From assembly GCA_963930775.1 (NCBI GenBank), contig OZ005689.1, positions 22,442,058 to 22,506,057 of the forward strand: a DNA stretch of 64,000 nt, given 5' to 3'. Shown here piece after piece: positions 1-10,782 of the stretch (the first letter of the stretch is position 1; the number at the start of each line of letters is the position of its first letter). The notes beneath the pieces were generated by a model. It had not been told where the DNA came from, did not search any database, and saw only the letters and a list, made by a program, of their open reading frames with translations. The DNA comes from Cliona cf. orientalis. Its lineage: Eukaryota > Porifera > Demospongiae > Clionaida > Clionaidae. A program made the position numbers and the translations under genes.

Positions 1-2372
1 ACACACATTTACACACTCAGTCCTCTGTGTAGCCTCCTCGTCACTTGCTGCACTGTAATTCGCATTAGGGGCTGGGTTGCGTGACAATGCGTCTGCATTT
101 GAGTTCTGCCGGCCTGAGCGGTGCCTTATAGCGAGATCAAGCTCCTGGATTGCGAGTGCCCACTGTGCCAGCTTCCCTGAGGGGCGTGCCCTCTGCAGCA
201 GAGATAAACAGGCAGAATGATCGGTATATACTGTAGTATGGTGCCCAAGTATGTATGGACGGAAATGACGGGCAGCCCACACCAGCCCAAGTGTCTCCAA
301 CTCCGAGATCCCGTAGTTCTTTTCACTAGTATCCAATGACCGCGAAGCATATGCCACTGGATGCAGTTGGCCATCATCCTGCAATTGAGATAGCACCGCG
401 CCCAGCCCCACCCCACTTGCATCAGTTTCAAGTACAAATTCAACCCCAGGACCGAACTTAGGGTATGCTAAGATGGGTGCGGTAATGAGGGCTTCCTTCA
501 GCCGCTGGAATGCTATTGCACAAGCTTCACTCCACTTAAACTCCACATTCTTCCGGGTCAACGCATGCAGTGGGGCTGCAATACGGGCGAAGTCTGGGAC
601 GAACCTCCTATAATAAGAGGCCAATCCAATAAACTGGCGCACACTGGTGACATCATGTGGGACAGGAAAATGTCGTACCTTCTCGGTCTTACTGGGATCA
701 GGTCGAACACCACGGGCCGAGATTACATGACCCAAATACGGAACTTCATCACGCAGGATTAAACACTTTTTCGGCTTCAAACGGAGTCCGGCTGACCGGA
801 GCCTGTTGAAGACTTCACGGAGATGTCCAATGTGTTACTCTAACGTCCTGGACACCACCAAGATGTCATCCAAGTACACAAAGCAGTGGCGCCACTCCAG
901 GCCCGCCAAGATAAGTTGCATAACCCTCTGAAAGGTTGCGGGGGCATTACATAGCCCAAAGGGCATACGGGTGAACTCAAAAAGCCCCTGATAGGTGGCA
1001 AAAGCTGATTTGGCACGAGCATCCTTATCGAGCTCCACCTGCCAGTAACCGGATGCAAGGTCCAGTGATGTAAAGAACTTGGCTCCTCCTAATGTGTCAA
1101 AGATGTCATCGATTCGTGGTAAGGGGTACACGTCTTTCTTGGTGATGGCGTTAGGCGTCTGTAATCGATACAAAATCGCAAGCTTCCATCCTTTTTTGGT
1201 ACAAGGACCACAGGGCTGCCCCACAGACTGGTAGACGGTCGTATTATGCCTCTCCCTTGCATCTCATCCACGAGCTGCTCTATCTTGTCACGGTATACCA
1301 TTGGGGTCCGGTGGGGAGGTTGCCGCAGAGGGGAATGGTCACCAGTGTCAATGACATGACGCACCAGGTCCGTACACCCCAACTCCGAGTCATCCAAGGC
1401 AAACACATCTGCTGACTCGCGCAAAAGCTCTTTAAGCTGCTTCATCTCGTCATTGTCAAGCTCCTCTGGGAGCTCCAAGGCTTCTAGCTGACGCTGATAG
1501 CGCTCCGGCGTATTGGGGAGAGCCTTCACGTGGGCACACAATCCACCACCCAGGCTATCAGGCAGGCTCGGTCCCTCCCCAGGCTGTGCTAAATCTTGGC
1601 AAAGAGGCTTGCATGGCTGTACCATCCCCAAAGGGGTCCCCTTGTCTAATTTAACCAAGACTCCTTGGAAATTTTGCAGTGGTATCAACGCTATCCCCTC
1701 AGAAACCGTCACTAGCGACTCATGAGCGCATAGCCCCAAGGGCTCTAAGGCTTCGTGTCTAGGCTCAAACAAAAATTGCTCGTTTGGGGAATACCCATCG
1801 CCAACACAGGCTCTCACTATACATCCTTTCATGCTAGGGATGGTAGCAGCTTGCACTAGGTGGACATGCGCTTGCGTCCCACCACTGCTTTTAAGCGGCT
1901 CGCCGCTAGCACGGGACACGGACACACCAAGAGCAAAAATGGCATTGGTCCCCAGCAAACACGCCTGCTCACTGTCAGGCTGTATGAACACGGGTACTGT
2001 AATTTTTCTACCATCTGCAGCCAATGTGAGCTCCACCTGTGCTGTTATGTCCAGCTCTCGCTCGTTGGGGCCTCCCTTTCCATAGAGCGGCATGGAAGGT
2101 AGTTTCAATTTGGGCAGGCTTTTCCCTTGACTTTTTAACCAGCTATTAATCTCATGCAACAACGAACGGGAGATAATTGTGGCTTGGGAGCCAGTGTCTA
2201 CCATGGCTGCTACTGTCACCCCCTCTATGCTAATATCAAACAGGAGGTTGGGCCCAATAGCCCCACTAACTACTTTTACAGTGCTATGAGGCTCCGTAAG
2301 CATCTGCTGCTCCTTATCCAGCAGGCGCTGGGCCAACTCCTCCTTGAGCTGTTGGTCTGATAGGTCTGCCAT
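1..2372 (-). pseudogene. Pol: protease, reverse transcriptase, RNase H (3' end off window)
   Basis: The frame opens at 2372, about 30 bp after the gag stop and in another frame. Protease is marked by MVDTGSQATI near residue 58. Reverse transcriptase follows, with the PKKDGSLRFCIDYR and MPFGLCNAPATF boxes and the YLDD active site near 865-876. Thumb/connection and RNase H (ETDASGVGLG, then HRSGRQNSNADALSR) continue in the sequence down to about position 70. A frame change lies where the 2372 and 1224 frames overlap (1089-1224), and an in-frame TAA follows the YLDD block near 838. The product is therefore broken. Integrase is expected beyond the left edge. Confidence 0.88.
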
Positions 2373-2405
2373 GGCAACAAAAACCTTGGAACGTACATTG
2401 CTCCC

Positions 2406-4264
2406 TCAGGATCTTCCTGCAGCTTCTGCCCCTTGCCTGGGCTTTGGGCAGTGCCTGGCTATGTGCCCAGCCTCTCTACAGTTGTAGCACACTAAGCTAA
2501 GGCTACCACCTTTCTCTGTACCGCCTCCTGCAACCTCATTACGCGATGCGCGAGTCTCTCTCTTCCTATTATCTGCCTTACCAACACCACTACTGCTACT
2601 GCCACTACTACTCTTCTTCGCGCGATCACTAGGTTTATACTGGGGGTCACCTCTTCCTGCCGCCGACTCACTGTACTGCTTGTCATGCCGTTCAGCTGTG
2701 CGCGCACGGCCATAAAGCTCCTCAAATGTCTCTTCAGGTTTCGGGTGGCCCAACTTCCTTTGCCATTTTGGGAGCAAAATTTGAAAGAAGCGCCCCTTCA
2801 GTAACCTATCCAATTCTTTCCCTACCACATTAGGGAAGGCTTCTCTTGCTAGCACTTGCAGCTTAATTCCAATCTCCTCGACCGATTCTGTCTCTTGGGT
2901 TATCTGGTGGAATTCCATGCCCCTCAGTTCGTCTATGTCCACTGGCCAAAACCGCTTCCTTAGGCAACATCATCCGACAGGCCTGGAAAGCAGTCTTGTC
3001 TAAATGCATTTTGAGTTGGTACTTTTTTTGCTCCTCAGACCACCCAGCTACTACAGACCTCTCTTCAAACTGCTCATGCCAGCGGTCAAAGCTCTCTTCC
3101 CCTACCAAGCTACCCTCACCAGTGAAATGGGCCAATGGGGGCAAGCTCTGGGCTGTCATAGCCCATAGCCTTTGTTTGGGCTGCCATCAAATCTGTCTGG
3201 GTTTTTATCAGCCTGGACACAGATTGAATTAGTCCATCTGTACCATCAACCACATGTGTACCTGATGGTTTCTCTACCACAGGAACCTCACTCTCCCCAG
3301 GCACACCACAACCAGCCCCCTTCTCACCCTCCAAATTAGGTGATGAATGCTGCTTCCCATGACCCTTCCCTTTATCTATAGGCTCACTAAAGGTAACACT
3401 CTTCTTCTTAGAATGGCTGCTCTCCCCAGCCCCTGGCTCTTTGGAGGGCTCACCAGAAGGGCTGTCCTTCCCAGCCCCAGAGTCTTTTGAAGGCTCCCCC
3501 CTCTTGTCAGAACGGCTCCCCTCCCCAACCCCTGACTCTTTCGAGGGCTCACCTCTAGTTCCAGGCTTTACACTAAGTGACTCACCATTTACACTAGGGT
3601 CAGTCGGGCTGTCGCCATCCTCACCAGTCTCAACCAGCTTCTCACTGTCGACTCGGGGAGGCTCCCCCTTTTTGGGTTCTAATGCAAGTTTCAGCTCAGC
3701 AATCACGGCAGCGTCTTTCTCCCTCTCCAGGCGATGTTGCTCCCGTTCGAGGTCGAACTTGCGGCGTAACGCCTCCACTTCGCGGAGTTTCTCCAGCTCC
3801 ATTTTCATACCTTGTCCTTCCAATTCACGTGCAGCGCGTTCTGAACAGGTGCTGATATTTTTCTCCAATTCCTCCACCCGTCCAATCAGTTCGCTTCGCT
3901 CATCCACGAACTTGTCAGTAGCTTGGTCAAGGGCCTCACTAGCTTCAGCTAGCTTGGTAGTAGCCACATCCCTCGCCTGTTCTAGCTCCTCGGCCTTCTT
4001 TTCCACCTCCCCCAGCTTGTTCTCCATCTCCCTCAGCTCCCGGTCCTTCTCGTTCACCGCCTGCTCCGCGAGTGCTAGTTTCTGCTGAAGTTCGATTATC
4101 TGGGCTGCCTCCAGTGTGGCAGCCTCATCGTCGTCCATTGCTTCGGGCTCAGGCTGCTGTGAAGGAGGCCGTCTCAATACTGTGCCGCTTCGTAGCTTTC
4201 TACCAGTACAGGTCTCACCACTCTCGGTAACAGCGTCCAAAGATTTTAGCTCTCTTTTTGACAT
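2406..4264 (-). pseudogene. Gag polyprotein, frameshifted
   Basis: Starts at the ATG at 4264, just inside the LTR and primer site. The first 250 or so residues are acidic with a long predicted coiled coil rich in Glu, Leu and Lys, followed by a Ser/Gly/Glu/Lys linker of imperfect repeats. A capsid-like region follows in other frames (3159-2863 and 2942-2406), ending in one CCHC knuckle, CYNCREAGHIARHC. The frame changes near 3150 and 2940 are not at a typical slippery site and look like decay. The protein would package element RNA. The long coiled coil before the capsid region is unusual. Confidence 0.8.
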
Positions 4265-4283
4265 TCAGGTCCTCCCTTGGTTC

Positions 4284-4301
4284 ATCCTGGCAGGGTCGCC
4301 A
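4284..4301 (-). other. Predicted tRNA primer-binding site
   Basis: Minus-strand TGGCGACCCTGCCAGGAT directly follows the LTR after a 2-nt gap. TGGCGACC is a usual start of Gypsy primer-binding sites. I have not matched it to a specific tRNA 3' end. Confidence 0.6.
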
Positions 4302-4303
4302 TT

Positions 4304-4469
4304 TGTAGCGCTAGCATTGCGCTCCAACTTCAATATCAATTTTTTTATTATCTGGGCAACTGCCAACACAACCAATGCACACAGCTTTTGTACAAAATAA
4401 TACTTCCGGTACAACTTAATAATGTGGTATGACATGATACACGTAATCATAATACTTCTGGGCATTACA
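4304..4469 (-). repeat. 5' LTR of the Gypsy element (166 bp)
   Basis: On the minus strand the segment begins TGTAATGCCC and ends GCGCTACA, giving TG...CA termini with TGTA/TACA inverted ends. An AATAAA-like signal lies near the 3' end. It stops two bases before the primer-binding site and about 40 bp upstream of the gag start. It is short for a Gypsy LTR but within range. The partner LTR is off the left edge, so identity between LTRs cannot be tested. Confidence 0.75.
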
Positions 4470-4535
4470 TATATGCTGGTAGTTGCCTAGCAACCAAAGT
4501 TCTCATAGGCAATTTGCCAGCTATGGGAAGGGTGT

Positions 4536-4640
4536 GGGTCATGAACAGGGGTGAACTACCAACAAAATAGTTATCTGACAGTAATTGGGGTGCATTTGAC
4601 CATGCATCTCATGCACCCCAGTTACTGTCCGAGACACGTA
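4536..4640. repeat. Palindromic repeat; half-copy at 11765-11850
   Basis: The two arms read inward as AATAGTTATCTGACAGTAAT plus GGGGTGCAT and its approximate complement ATGCACCCC...GTTACTGTC...GTAACTATT, so this copy folds on itself. One arm plus its flank (ACTACCAACAAAATAGTTATCTG) recurs in inverted orientation at about 11770-11845. A TGTATG/TGTGCATG low-complexity tract follows at about 4655-4735. Confidence 0.6.
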
Positions 4641-5584
4641 ACTATTATGTGTATCTTCGGTATGTGTATGGTATGTGTATGTGCATGTGTATGTGTATGC
4701 ATTGTGTACTGTATGTGCATGTGTATTATTACCTTGGATATACAGAACCAATAGTTGTTGAGCCATGTTTGTACTGTTTCAGAGATAGAAATGAGCTTCT
4801 GTTTGTTCTCCATTGGAACTGAAACGGGAGGAGCCCAGACACAACTACAGAGCAAATTCAGTAGCTCATCTCCTTCATCTGATGTAAGTCCGTGTTTGTG
4901 GTCCTTCATCCATCTGCCCCTACTTCATTCTCTGTGAAAGTCACAAATGTAGACTGTGAAAGTAGAAAATACTGACTCTAGTGCCCCAATTTCAGCTTCT
5001 GAGTCGTCGTACATGAAAAATGATGGTTTCCATGCTGGATTCCATTCCTTGACAATGCCCAAAGCTTCCTTAATGTCTTCACTTGTTTCTGACTGAACAA
5101 TAAACTTGGCTGCAACGATATACCCAACATTTGTCCGCACTGTTACAAAAAATAAGGGTACATCATGGAGAGTGGTCTTATAAGTGGCATCTATCGGTGT
5201 CATTGTGTTGCCGTATTTGACCAGCATTTCTGCTTGCCACTTTGTCTGATGTACCCACAGTAGGTTTCCCTGGAGCTCTGGAAGTTCCATGTCATCTTTC
5301 TCGCTTTTATCTGTTATAGCATAAGGCCTAAAGTAAAGTGAAGAGTTCTGATCAGCTTTCCATTCTTCAATTTTCAACTTCAGGTTGTGTTGGTCTAATT
5401 TTGATAATTGAATTTGGCTTTGTAGATGTGATTTTGAAGATCACGAGGTGTGGGATAGTAAGCCCTATCATCTGGATCCAGAGGGTTATCAGCACATAAC
5501 ACTGTGTTGACATAATGCTTGAGAGCCCTCTTGATTCCTTGGGGATCAATCATGCCTTCTGCGACCAATTCTGATATCTTTTGA

Positions 5585-7489
5585 GTGACCCGCTATGGAA
5601 AAACCGACCATTCGCGCTAAAATATGATTTTGCAGTAGGGGGTTCGATACTCGACTCAACATTATTTTTTCGAATATTTTTTCTTTGGATATTCTGAAAG
5701 TATAGTCCTTTGCCCATCCATTTATAGAATTTCAGCGTGATCCGAGCTTGTTCAGTGTGTGTACCGCTCGAAAGAAACAATGGCGTTCAGTTTTAGCTAG
5801 CTACGTGAACGGACCTACAGTGTTATCGATCTATTATAATCTACAAGTCGCGGTCGATCACCATGACGATACCCGCGCTTAGCGAGCTAGCATAGCACAG
5901 TAAGTCAGTAGTGGCGGACTCGAGGCCCTTGTCTTGCTTTCGATCCTACACAGAGCAGCCGCTCACCCTCGTCTCCACGATCGACTGCACCAGAAGTCAA
6001 TCAAGAAGACAGTCCCACCCATCCACCCCACCCCCTAATCATACAATACACTGTCATAATACTGAATTGAATTGTTTACTAAAATCAATATCAATGCCTA
6101 ACTATCTATGTTGACCAGCAGAGCTGAACAGCAGCAGCCCAGTCCTGCCTGAGGGAGCCCACAGCCTTGAGCACAACAGTGCCTTGAGCTGTCTGAAGAC
6201 TCAGAGAATCTAAGAGGGAGGGGGGGGGGGGGAGGGGGAGAAGAGAGAAAGAGATAGATGGAACGGGGGGGGGGGGGGAGAGAGAGAGGAGGTACATGTA
6301 AATACCACGGTAAATTACGTGGACATACACATACATTCACGGATAATTCGACATGCATGTTACTTGTACAGTCATGAACGAGGATGAAGGAACTAGTACC
6401 TGTGCAGCAAACTTCATAAACAGCTACTGAGAAGACCTTATCAATGTATCAGTCCCAGAATCACTGTTGAGTCAACAGCCACTATCCTCGTTGACATCCA
6501 CACAACTCCCAGCTCAAATGTGCCAGCTCGGATACATACCTTTCCCACCATATACGATCTCATGCAAGACTAGTCGACTCTCCTTCCTCATGTTTGTCGC
6601 TGGCTTTAAGCCCTTCTCTCCTTCCAGCTCCCCCCAATTTCTACAAGTACATCATACATGTACATGCACGGACACATGCACACACACACACACACTCTTC
6701 AACATGCACACAAACTCTCCCTGTTTGCTATACATGTACCTTAGCTTTCCAAATCTTAAACAATGAGCAGACTCATCCTCACAGTGAGAGCATCACATCC
6801 AGTCAGTTGGTAGACTCACAGCGCAGTACAGAGCCTTCATTTTCTACAACAAACGTATAAAAGCTTTTCACAACCTGCACAGCGCAGTACAGAGCCTTCA
6901 AAATCACATTTTCTACAACAAAGGTAAACTGAGCTTTTCACAACCGTAGCTCATACCAAACAGCGCACACAGCTAGCTAGTAAATTCACAGCTACGAATG
7001 GCTATCTCATTTGTCAGACTCCTTCGTACTTTGCCAGAAGTACTTCATGTTGAATCACACCCAGGGGTGTTTATTACATGCATCCTTAGCTATAAGAACA
7101 ATCATAGACAACTTACGAAGTGTAGAGTCCATTGCTTCTCTCGATACCTTCTCCCTAAGACCAGGACTGCTGTACTGGCGCTCTCTCTGTGGCCATCTTT
7201 CCCAGCAAATTCATTATGGCGCTAACCGCGTGGTGTAATACGGAGCGTATACGGAAACATACATTGAACGTTGAGCTATATACGTACAAAACGCTCCGTT
7301 TCTTGAAAAATTGTGAACTGAGGCACGGGTGACCCGTGCACAATTTTTTGGCCATAACTCGGCTTAGGAAGCTTTTTAGAGCCTGGCTCTTTGACCGTTG
7401 AACTCTACAGTAAATTCTGCGTCGACCTATACCCAAAACGCGATTTTCATGAAAAATCGTGAGTGGTCGGTTTTTCCATAGCGGGTCAC
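5585..7489. mobile_element. Internally deleted relative of the DUF7869 element (1905 bp)
   Basis: Ends are GTGACCCGCTATGGAAAAAC and its inverted complement. The first 250 bp or so and the last 290 bp or so are closely similar to both ends of the 53915-57624 element, including the ATGACGATACCCGCGCTT segment and the right-end CCGTGCACAATTTTTTGGCC segment. The interior lacks its transposase-like gene and instead has unrelated sequence, with poly-G tracts (6222-6280), a CA run (6677-6695) and a roughly 75-bp imperfect duplication (6818-6950). It sits in the CaRF-like gene. The flanks do not show the ATAT duplication seen at the complete copy. Confidence 0.85.
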
Positions 7490-7981
7490 ATATGGGTTCA
7501 CTCTTCGCCCCATCACGTGTGCTCTGCAAGTGGAGTGTGTGTTGTGATGAGCTTCCTCTGTCGGTAGTGAAACATAGTACTTACTCTCTGATCGTACCTT
7601 TTCTGCCCTCAATTTTTTCAGCTGCTCTTATTTGGCAAGCCTTTCTTGGCGTTTGCTACCGTATGAGTTAGCAACATTATAATCTGGGTAGAGAATGTAT
7701 TCCATCAGAATAATATGGGCCTTGCAACCAATTTTCCTCGTACCCTGTAGACGATTGCGCTTGCCTAATCCTGTCTTGGGTTTATAGTATTGCACACCGT
7801 GCTGACAGTCCAAAATTCTTTCACCAACAGAAAATAGAACATCTTTAAAGTCAACAGTGGTGCCAACAGCTGTATACCTCCAGTAGAGCCCACATGATGG
7901 TTTGGTGGTGGCGTTTTGATTATCCTATGTAGCATAGTAATTAACTTTTATCATTGATATTGAACATGGCTATAATAATAT

Positions 7982-8638
7982 GTGACTGGATTTGGGAAAA
8001 CCCTCTGGGATTTTTTCAGAAAATTGAGTTTGATGCATAGTTGATAAGCTCTAGCATAGAGCTAACCCGCGTTCATCAAGTCTTAGGCTGATCCTGCGCT
8101 TCGTTGTTGAGGTATTTGTTTGCGATCGCGCCACACCCCCAATAATTGAGAAATTACGGTCTAAAGGCATTGCTATGCACGCGTATGGCGTTTCTGCATA
8201 CTTACGTGTGACCCGGAAATCAATTAAATGGCCCTCGGCGGAGCCGTTCAAAATGAACATAAAGATCGAGCAAGAGTTGAATTTCGTTGTAGACAACGAC
8301 AGCCAATTGTTCTTAGATGCCCAAGCAGCTAAAAAGGTGAGCGAATGTATAGTAGTTCGATGAATCTAGCTGTATCTAGGTAGAGAATTCTAATTAGCAC
8401 CCATAGCAACGGGCTCCGTGTACGGTGGCTGTGCCGACTAGGTGGGTCAAAATGAAGGCTTATTTCGCCTTCGTATAGCACGACTAGCCTCCGTATAAGA
8501 CGGCAACAGTTAGAAGGGTTGTTTGATATGTATATGACAAAATCTGGACTTCGACAAATTTCGACCTGAGCTACTAAATACACACATTGCACGAATCGCG
8601 CCCAGACCCCATATGGAGGGTTTCCCAAATCCGGTAAC
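7982..8638 (+). mobile_element. GTGACCGG-family MITE, copy A (657 bp)
   Basis: Termini are GTGACTGGATTTGGGAAAAC and the near-complement ending GGATTTGGGAAACC...GTAAC, with 4-bp duplications ATAT on both sides (7978-7981, 8639-8642). Other copies lie at 14794-15326, 24842-25490, 39147-39813 and 59729-60394. It lies between blocks 1 and 2 of the CaRF-like pseudogene. Confidence 0.88.
8253..8336 (+). CDS. Conserved 28-codon first-exon-like ORF in MITE copy A
   Basis: An ATG opens MNIKIEQELNFVVDNDS, continues through LFLDAQAAKK and ends exactly at AAG|GTGAGC, a good splice donor in phase 0. The same peptide with conservative changes is encoded in copies at 39147-39813 ([17 protein letters not shown]) and 59729-60394 (NVKIEQVLNFVVDKDR), and less well in the others. 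I do not recognise the protein. It could be a retained 5' exon of the autonomous parent element or a captured exon. Confidence 0.5.
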
Positions 8639-9059
8639 ATATTATTACTTACATTTTCATCCGAATGGGAGGATTTAATACTGGAATGTGAACTTTTGGG
8701 AGCAGATGCAGTTGTTGCTGTACCAGATACGTTGCTGGATTTCTGCACGAGTGCCGAATGTACTTGTTGTGATTCTCCAGATCATTCAGCTCCTTTGCAA
8801 GGATGAATCCATCATAATATAAGCCACAGGGCTTCAACTTGTCTTGCCACCTTAGTGTCGTGACACTTGCATGCAGGTACCAATCAAAGCATACACGTGG
8901 ATACCGCGAAGATTCCCGCGGGTTTTCGAAGGACAAGGCTGACCTTTGACCTCAACTTAATTACGTCACCAACATGGATTTGGGTGAACATACATAGTCA
9001 TTTGCTTGCGCCTTAAGGCGTCTCGCGCTTAATGACATGCATGCGCACGCATGCACCAA

Positions 9060-9716
9060 CTGATTATATGCCATTGACGCCAATTCTGCCGTTGACGCCA
9101 ATTGGCGTCAGTACAGCTATATTAGCGCTATGGCACCGCCTACATTCCAAAGAACGAGAAGCCATAGCTTTGGCTTCCTGTCTATGACTACTAGGGGGCC
9201 TCGTTTGCATACCTGTGGCGTGAGGTCACAGGTTGGCCCAACCCACCACTCGCTACTAAAATGTTTTTGTGAAGATCGACGATAATGGCGATCGATCTGG
9301 GTACAAGAGCGGTACGTTTTCTACCACAGGGCAGGAGTTACAGCTCTCTCGCTAAGTATATAGCTAGACTAGGTCTATACCTACACAGATATGACGAGCT
9401 TTTCAACAGAGCCAAGCGCTTACCTGGGAGCAACTCGAAGACGGCGGCCATTATGGAGGTAAGTAAGCTTATAGGCTTTTGTGTATGTTTGTAGCTTATA
9501 GTATGTATAGTATCGCCCTAGCGGCGTACTAGAATGTAGCAGCTACCTGTCTTACACATCATGAAGGCCTGTACTGTCTGTGTGGCTGTGCTACTATGCT
9601 GTATAAGACACTTTATTTGTGTCACTATACTCTCTTGAATACAATTCGGCGTTGGCAATACGTATGACGTCATGACCTCTTGGCCTATAATCGTAGGTGT
9701 ACTCGCGTATAATCGG
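9060..9716 (+). mobile_element. piggyBac-type MITE, copy 1 (degenerate TTAA)
   Basis: Ends CTGATTATATGCC and its complement ...GCGTATAATCGG match the ends of the autonomous piggyBac at 38408-43020. The flanks are CCAA and TTAT in place of TTAA, so this copy is old. Its interior is the reverse complement of the 22789-23426 copy and related to 47443-48090. It contains the repeated motif GACGCCAATTGGCGTC near its left end. Confidence 0.75.
9285..9458 (+). CDS. Exon-like ORF carried by the TTAA MITE
   Basis: 58 codons from ATG (MAIDLGTRAVRFLPQG...) to AAIME, ending at GAG|GTAAGT, a strong splice donor. The related copy at 22789-23426 has the same start (MAIDPGTRAVRFLPQG) but a frame change after about 22 codons. 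It resembles a first exon rather than a complete gene. No family recognised. It does not resemble the piggyBac transposase. Confidence 0.35.
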
Positions 9717-9925
9717 TTATTATACATGCATGCATGTAGCAATCCCCCATGTTTTCATTAGATCTCTATTATAATATTGCCTGCTTTGTCGGATTTTACG
9801 TAAAATGCCAGTTTCTAAAGTTGAGCAAAGATCATTGCATGCATGTAGCTAAAACAGAAATGTAGAGAATACTTTGATTGTTGAATATTATTTATTTCTA
9901 CAATTTACAATATCCCTATCTTCAG

Positions 9926-10203
9926 AAGCAACAAGGACAACAAGAAAAACTCGATAATCTTGTTTAGGATTTGAAATCTACTTGCTGTACTAAAAATTTT
10001 CCTGAATCTGCTATAAGGCAACAGATTATCACTACATTAAGTGAGAGGAGACGACAAATCAAACGAGGTTATGATTATGAAAGTGCACAGGCATGGCATG
10101 TATTCATGACATTGTAATTAATTTTTGTGTTATTGTGTATTCTTTATTATAGTCCTCTAAATCCAAAGGGCTAAAAACGGACAACAGTAGTGATGTTAAG
10201 CAG
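9926..10203 (+). other. Two orphan exon-like segments
   Basis: Segment one begins after TTCAG at 9926 and reads KQQGQQEKLDNLV, one in-frame TAG, then DLKSTCCTKNFPES and ERRRQIKRGYDYE. Segment two (10153-10203) reads SSKSKGLKTDNSSDVKQ between a TATTATAG acceptor and a GTGAGTG donor. A third coding-like stretch (SSDDAKLSSTELTDSG) begins at the AACAG acceptor near 10258 and is split by the hAT-like MITE at 10266-10640. Probably a decayed multi-exon gene of unknown identity. Confidence 0.35.
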
Positions 10204-10265
10204 GTGAGTGATAATGAATCACAAAATCAGTATCATGTTTATCTCCTTATATCAACAGAATCCAG

Positions 10266-10640
10266 CAGTGGCGTATCCAGGATTTAATAAAGGAGGGTGC
10301 TTGACGATCTGCGCGCAAAGCGCACGCGAAAATTTGGAAGCCACGCCCAGTTTTGTTGACCACACCCACCATTTTCGCCCGTTATTGGGTGTGCATTATT
10401 AAGAATCGCCCATGCTTTTCATTCTTCACCGCTCAAAAACCATGAAAACCGTTCAGGTGAGCAGCTACTAATGAACTAGCTAGCGATTTTGAAGCTTTAA
10501 TAGAGAGTTTTATCTAGCAAAATGCTAGTAACATTATTTATTGATGTAAACTAAGGCATGTTAGCACTAATTAATTGTATGCCTCTGAGCCTAAGGGGGG
10601 TGCTCGAGCACCCTGAGCACCCCCCCTGGATACGCTAGTG
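10266..10640. mobile_element. hAT-like MITE, 5-bp TSD (copy 1)
   Basis: Ends CAGTGGCGTATCCAGGATTT and a near-complement CTGGATACGCTAGTG. Flanked by TCCAG on both sides (10261-10265, 10641-10645). Related copies: 20221-20561, 27254-27607, 43523-43834, and a fragment at 29144. Confidence 0.85.
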
Positions 10641-10782
10641 TCCAGTGATGATGCCAAATTGTCCTCTACTGAGTTGACAGATTCCGGTGATGGTGGCAAG
10701 TTGTCCTAACCCTCTTACAAGCGACTCTAGTGCTAAGCCTGATGATAGAGTCCTCAGCGCAGTTAAGGCCTGGGTCAGATAA

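Larger units (their letters stand above)
1..4469 (-). mobile_element. Ty3/Gypsy LTR retrotransposon, partial, decayed
   Basis: Order on the minus strand is LTR (4304-4469), primer-binding site, gag-like region, then a pol region with aspartic protease, reverse transcriptase and RNase H running off the left edge. Integrase and the second LTR would lie outside the window. The reading frame is broken several times (gag near 3150 and 2940, pol in the 1089-1224 overlap, in-frame stop near 838), so this copy is not autonomous. The Gypsy assignment rests on the protease DTGS, the reverse transcriptase YLDD box and the RNase H with DALSR-type end. The clade cannot be set without the integrase. Confidence 0.93.
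4750..8936 (-). pseudogene. CaRF-like / MULE transposase-domain protein, disrupted
   Basis: Minus-strand coding blocks align in order with proteins annotated as calcium-responsive transcription factor-like in sponges and cnidarians, which I recognise from memory. Block 1 (8936-8648) ends at a GTAAGT donor. Block 2 (about 7930-7490) has ILDCQHGVQYYKPK and LQGTRKIGC. Block 3 (5584 to about 4750) has YPTPRDLQNHIYKAK, then the MULE-type domain with GNTMTPIDATYKTT, FFMYDDSEAEI and VYICDFHRE. Lesions seen: TAA in frame near 7628, a frame change near 5397, a TGA right after CDFHRE near 4925, a 1905-bp element inserted within coding sequence between blocks 2 and 3, and a 657-bp MITE between blocks 1 and 2. 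The MULE domain suggests a transposase origin. Reading of block 1 is uncertain after about 8770. Confidence 0.75.

Noticed and set aside
126-443. 105-residue minus-strand open frame
   Set aside because: It is an alternate frame of the Gypsy RNase H coding sequence.
3441-4088. 215-residue Ser-rich plus-strand open frame
   Set aside because: Antisense to the Gag coiled coil; Ser codons mirror Glu/Arg-rich codons.
6098-6358. Proline-rich minus-strand open frames
   Set aside because: They arise from poly-G runs in a nonautonomous element.
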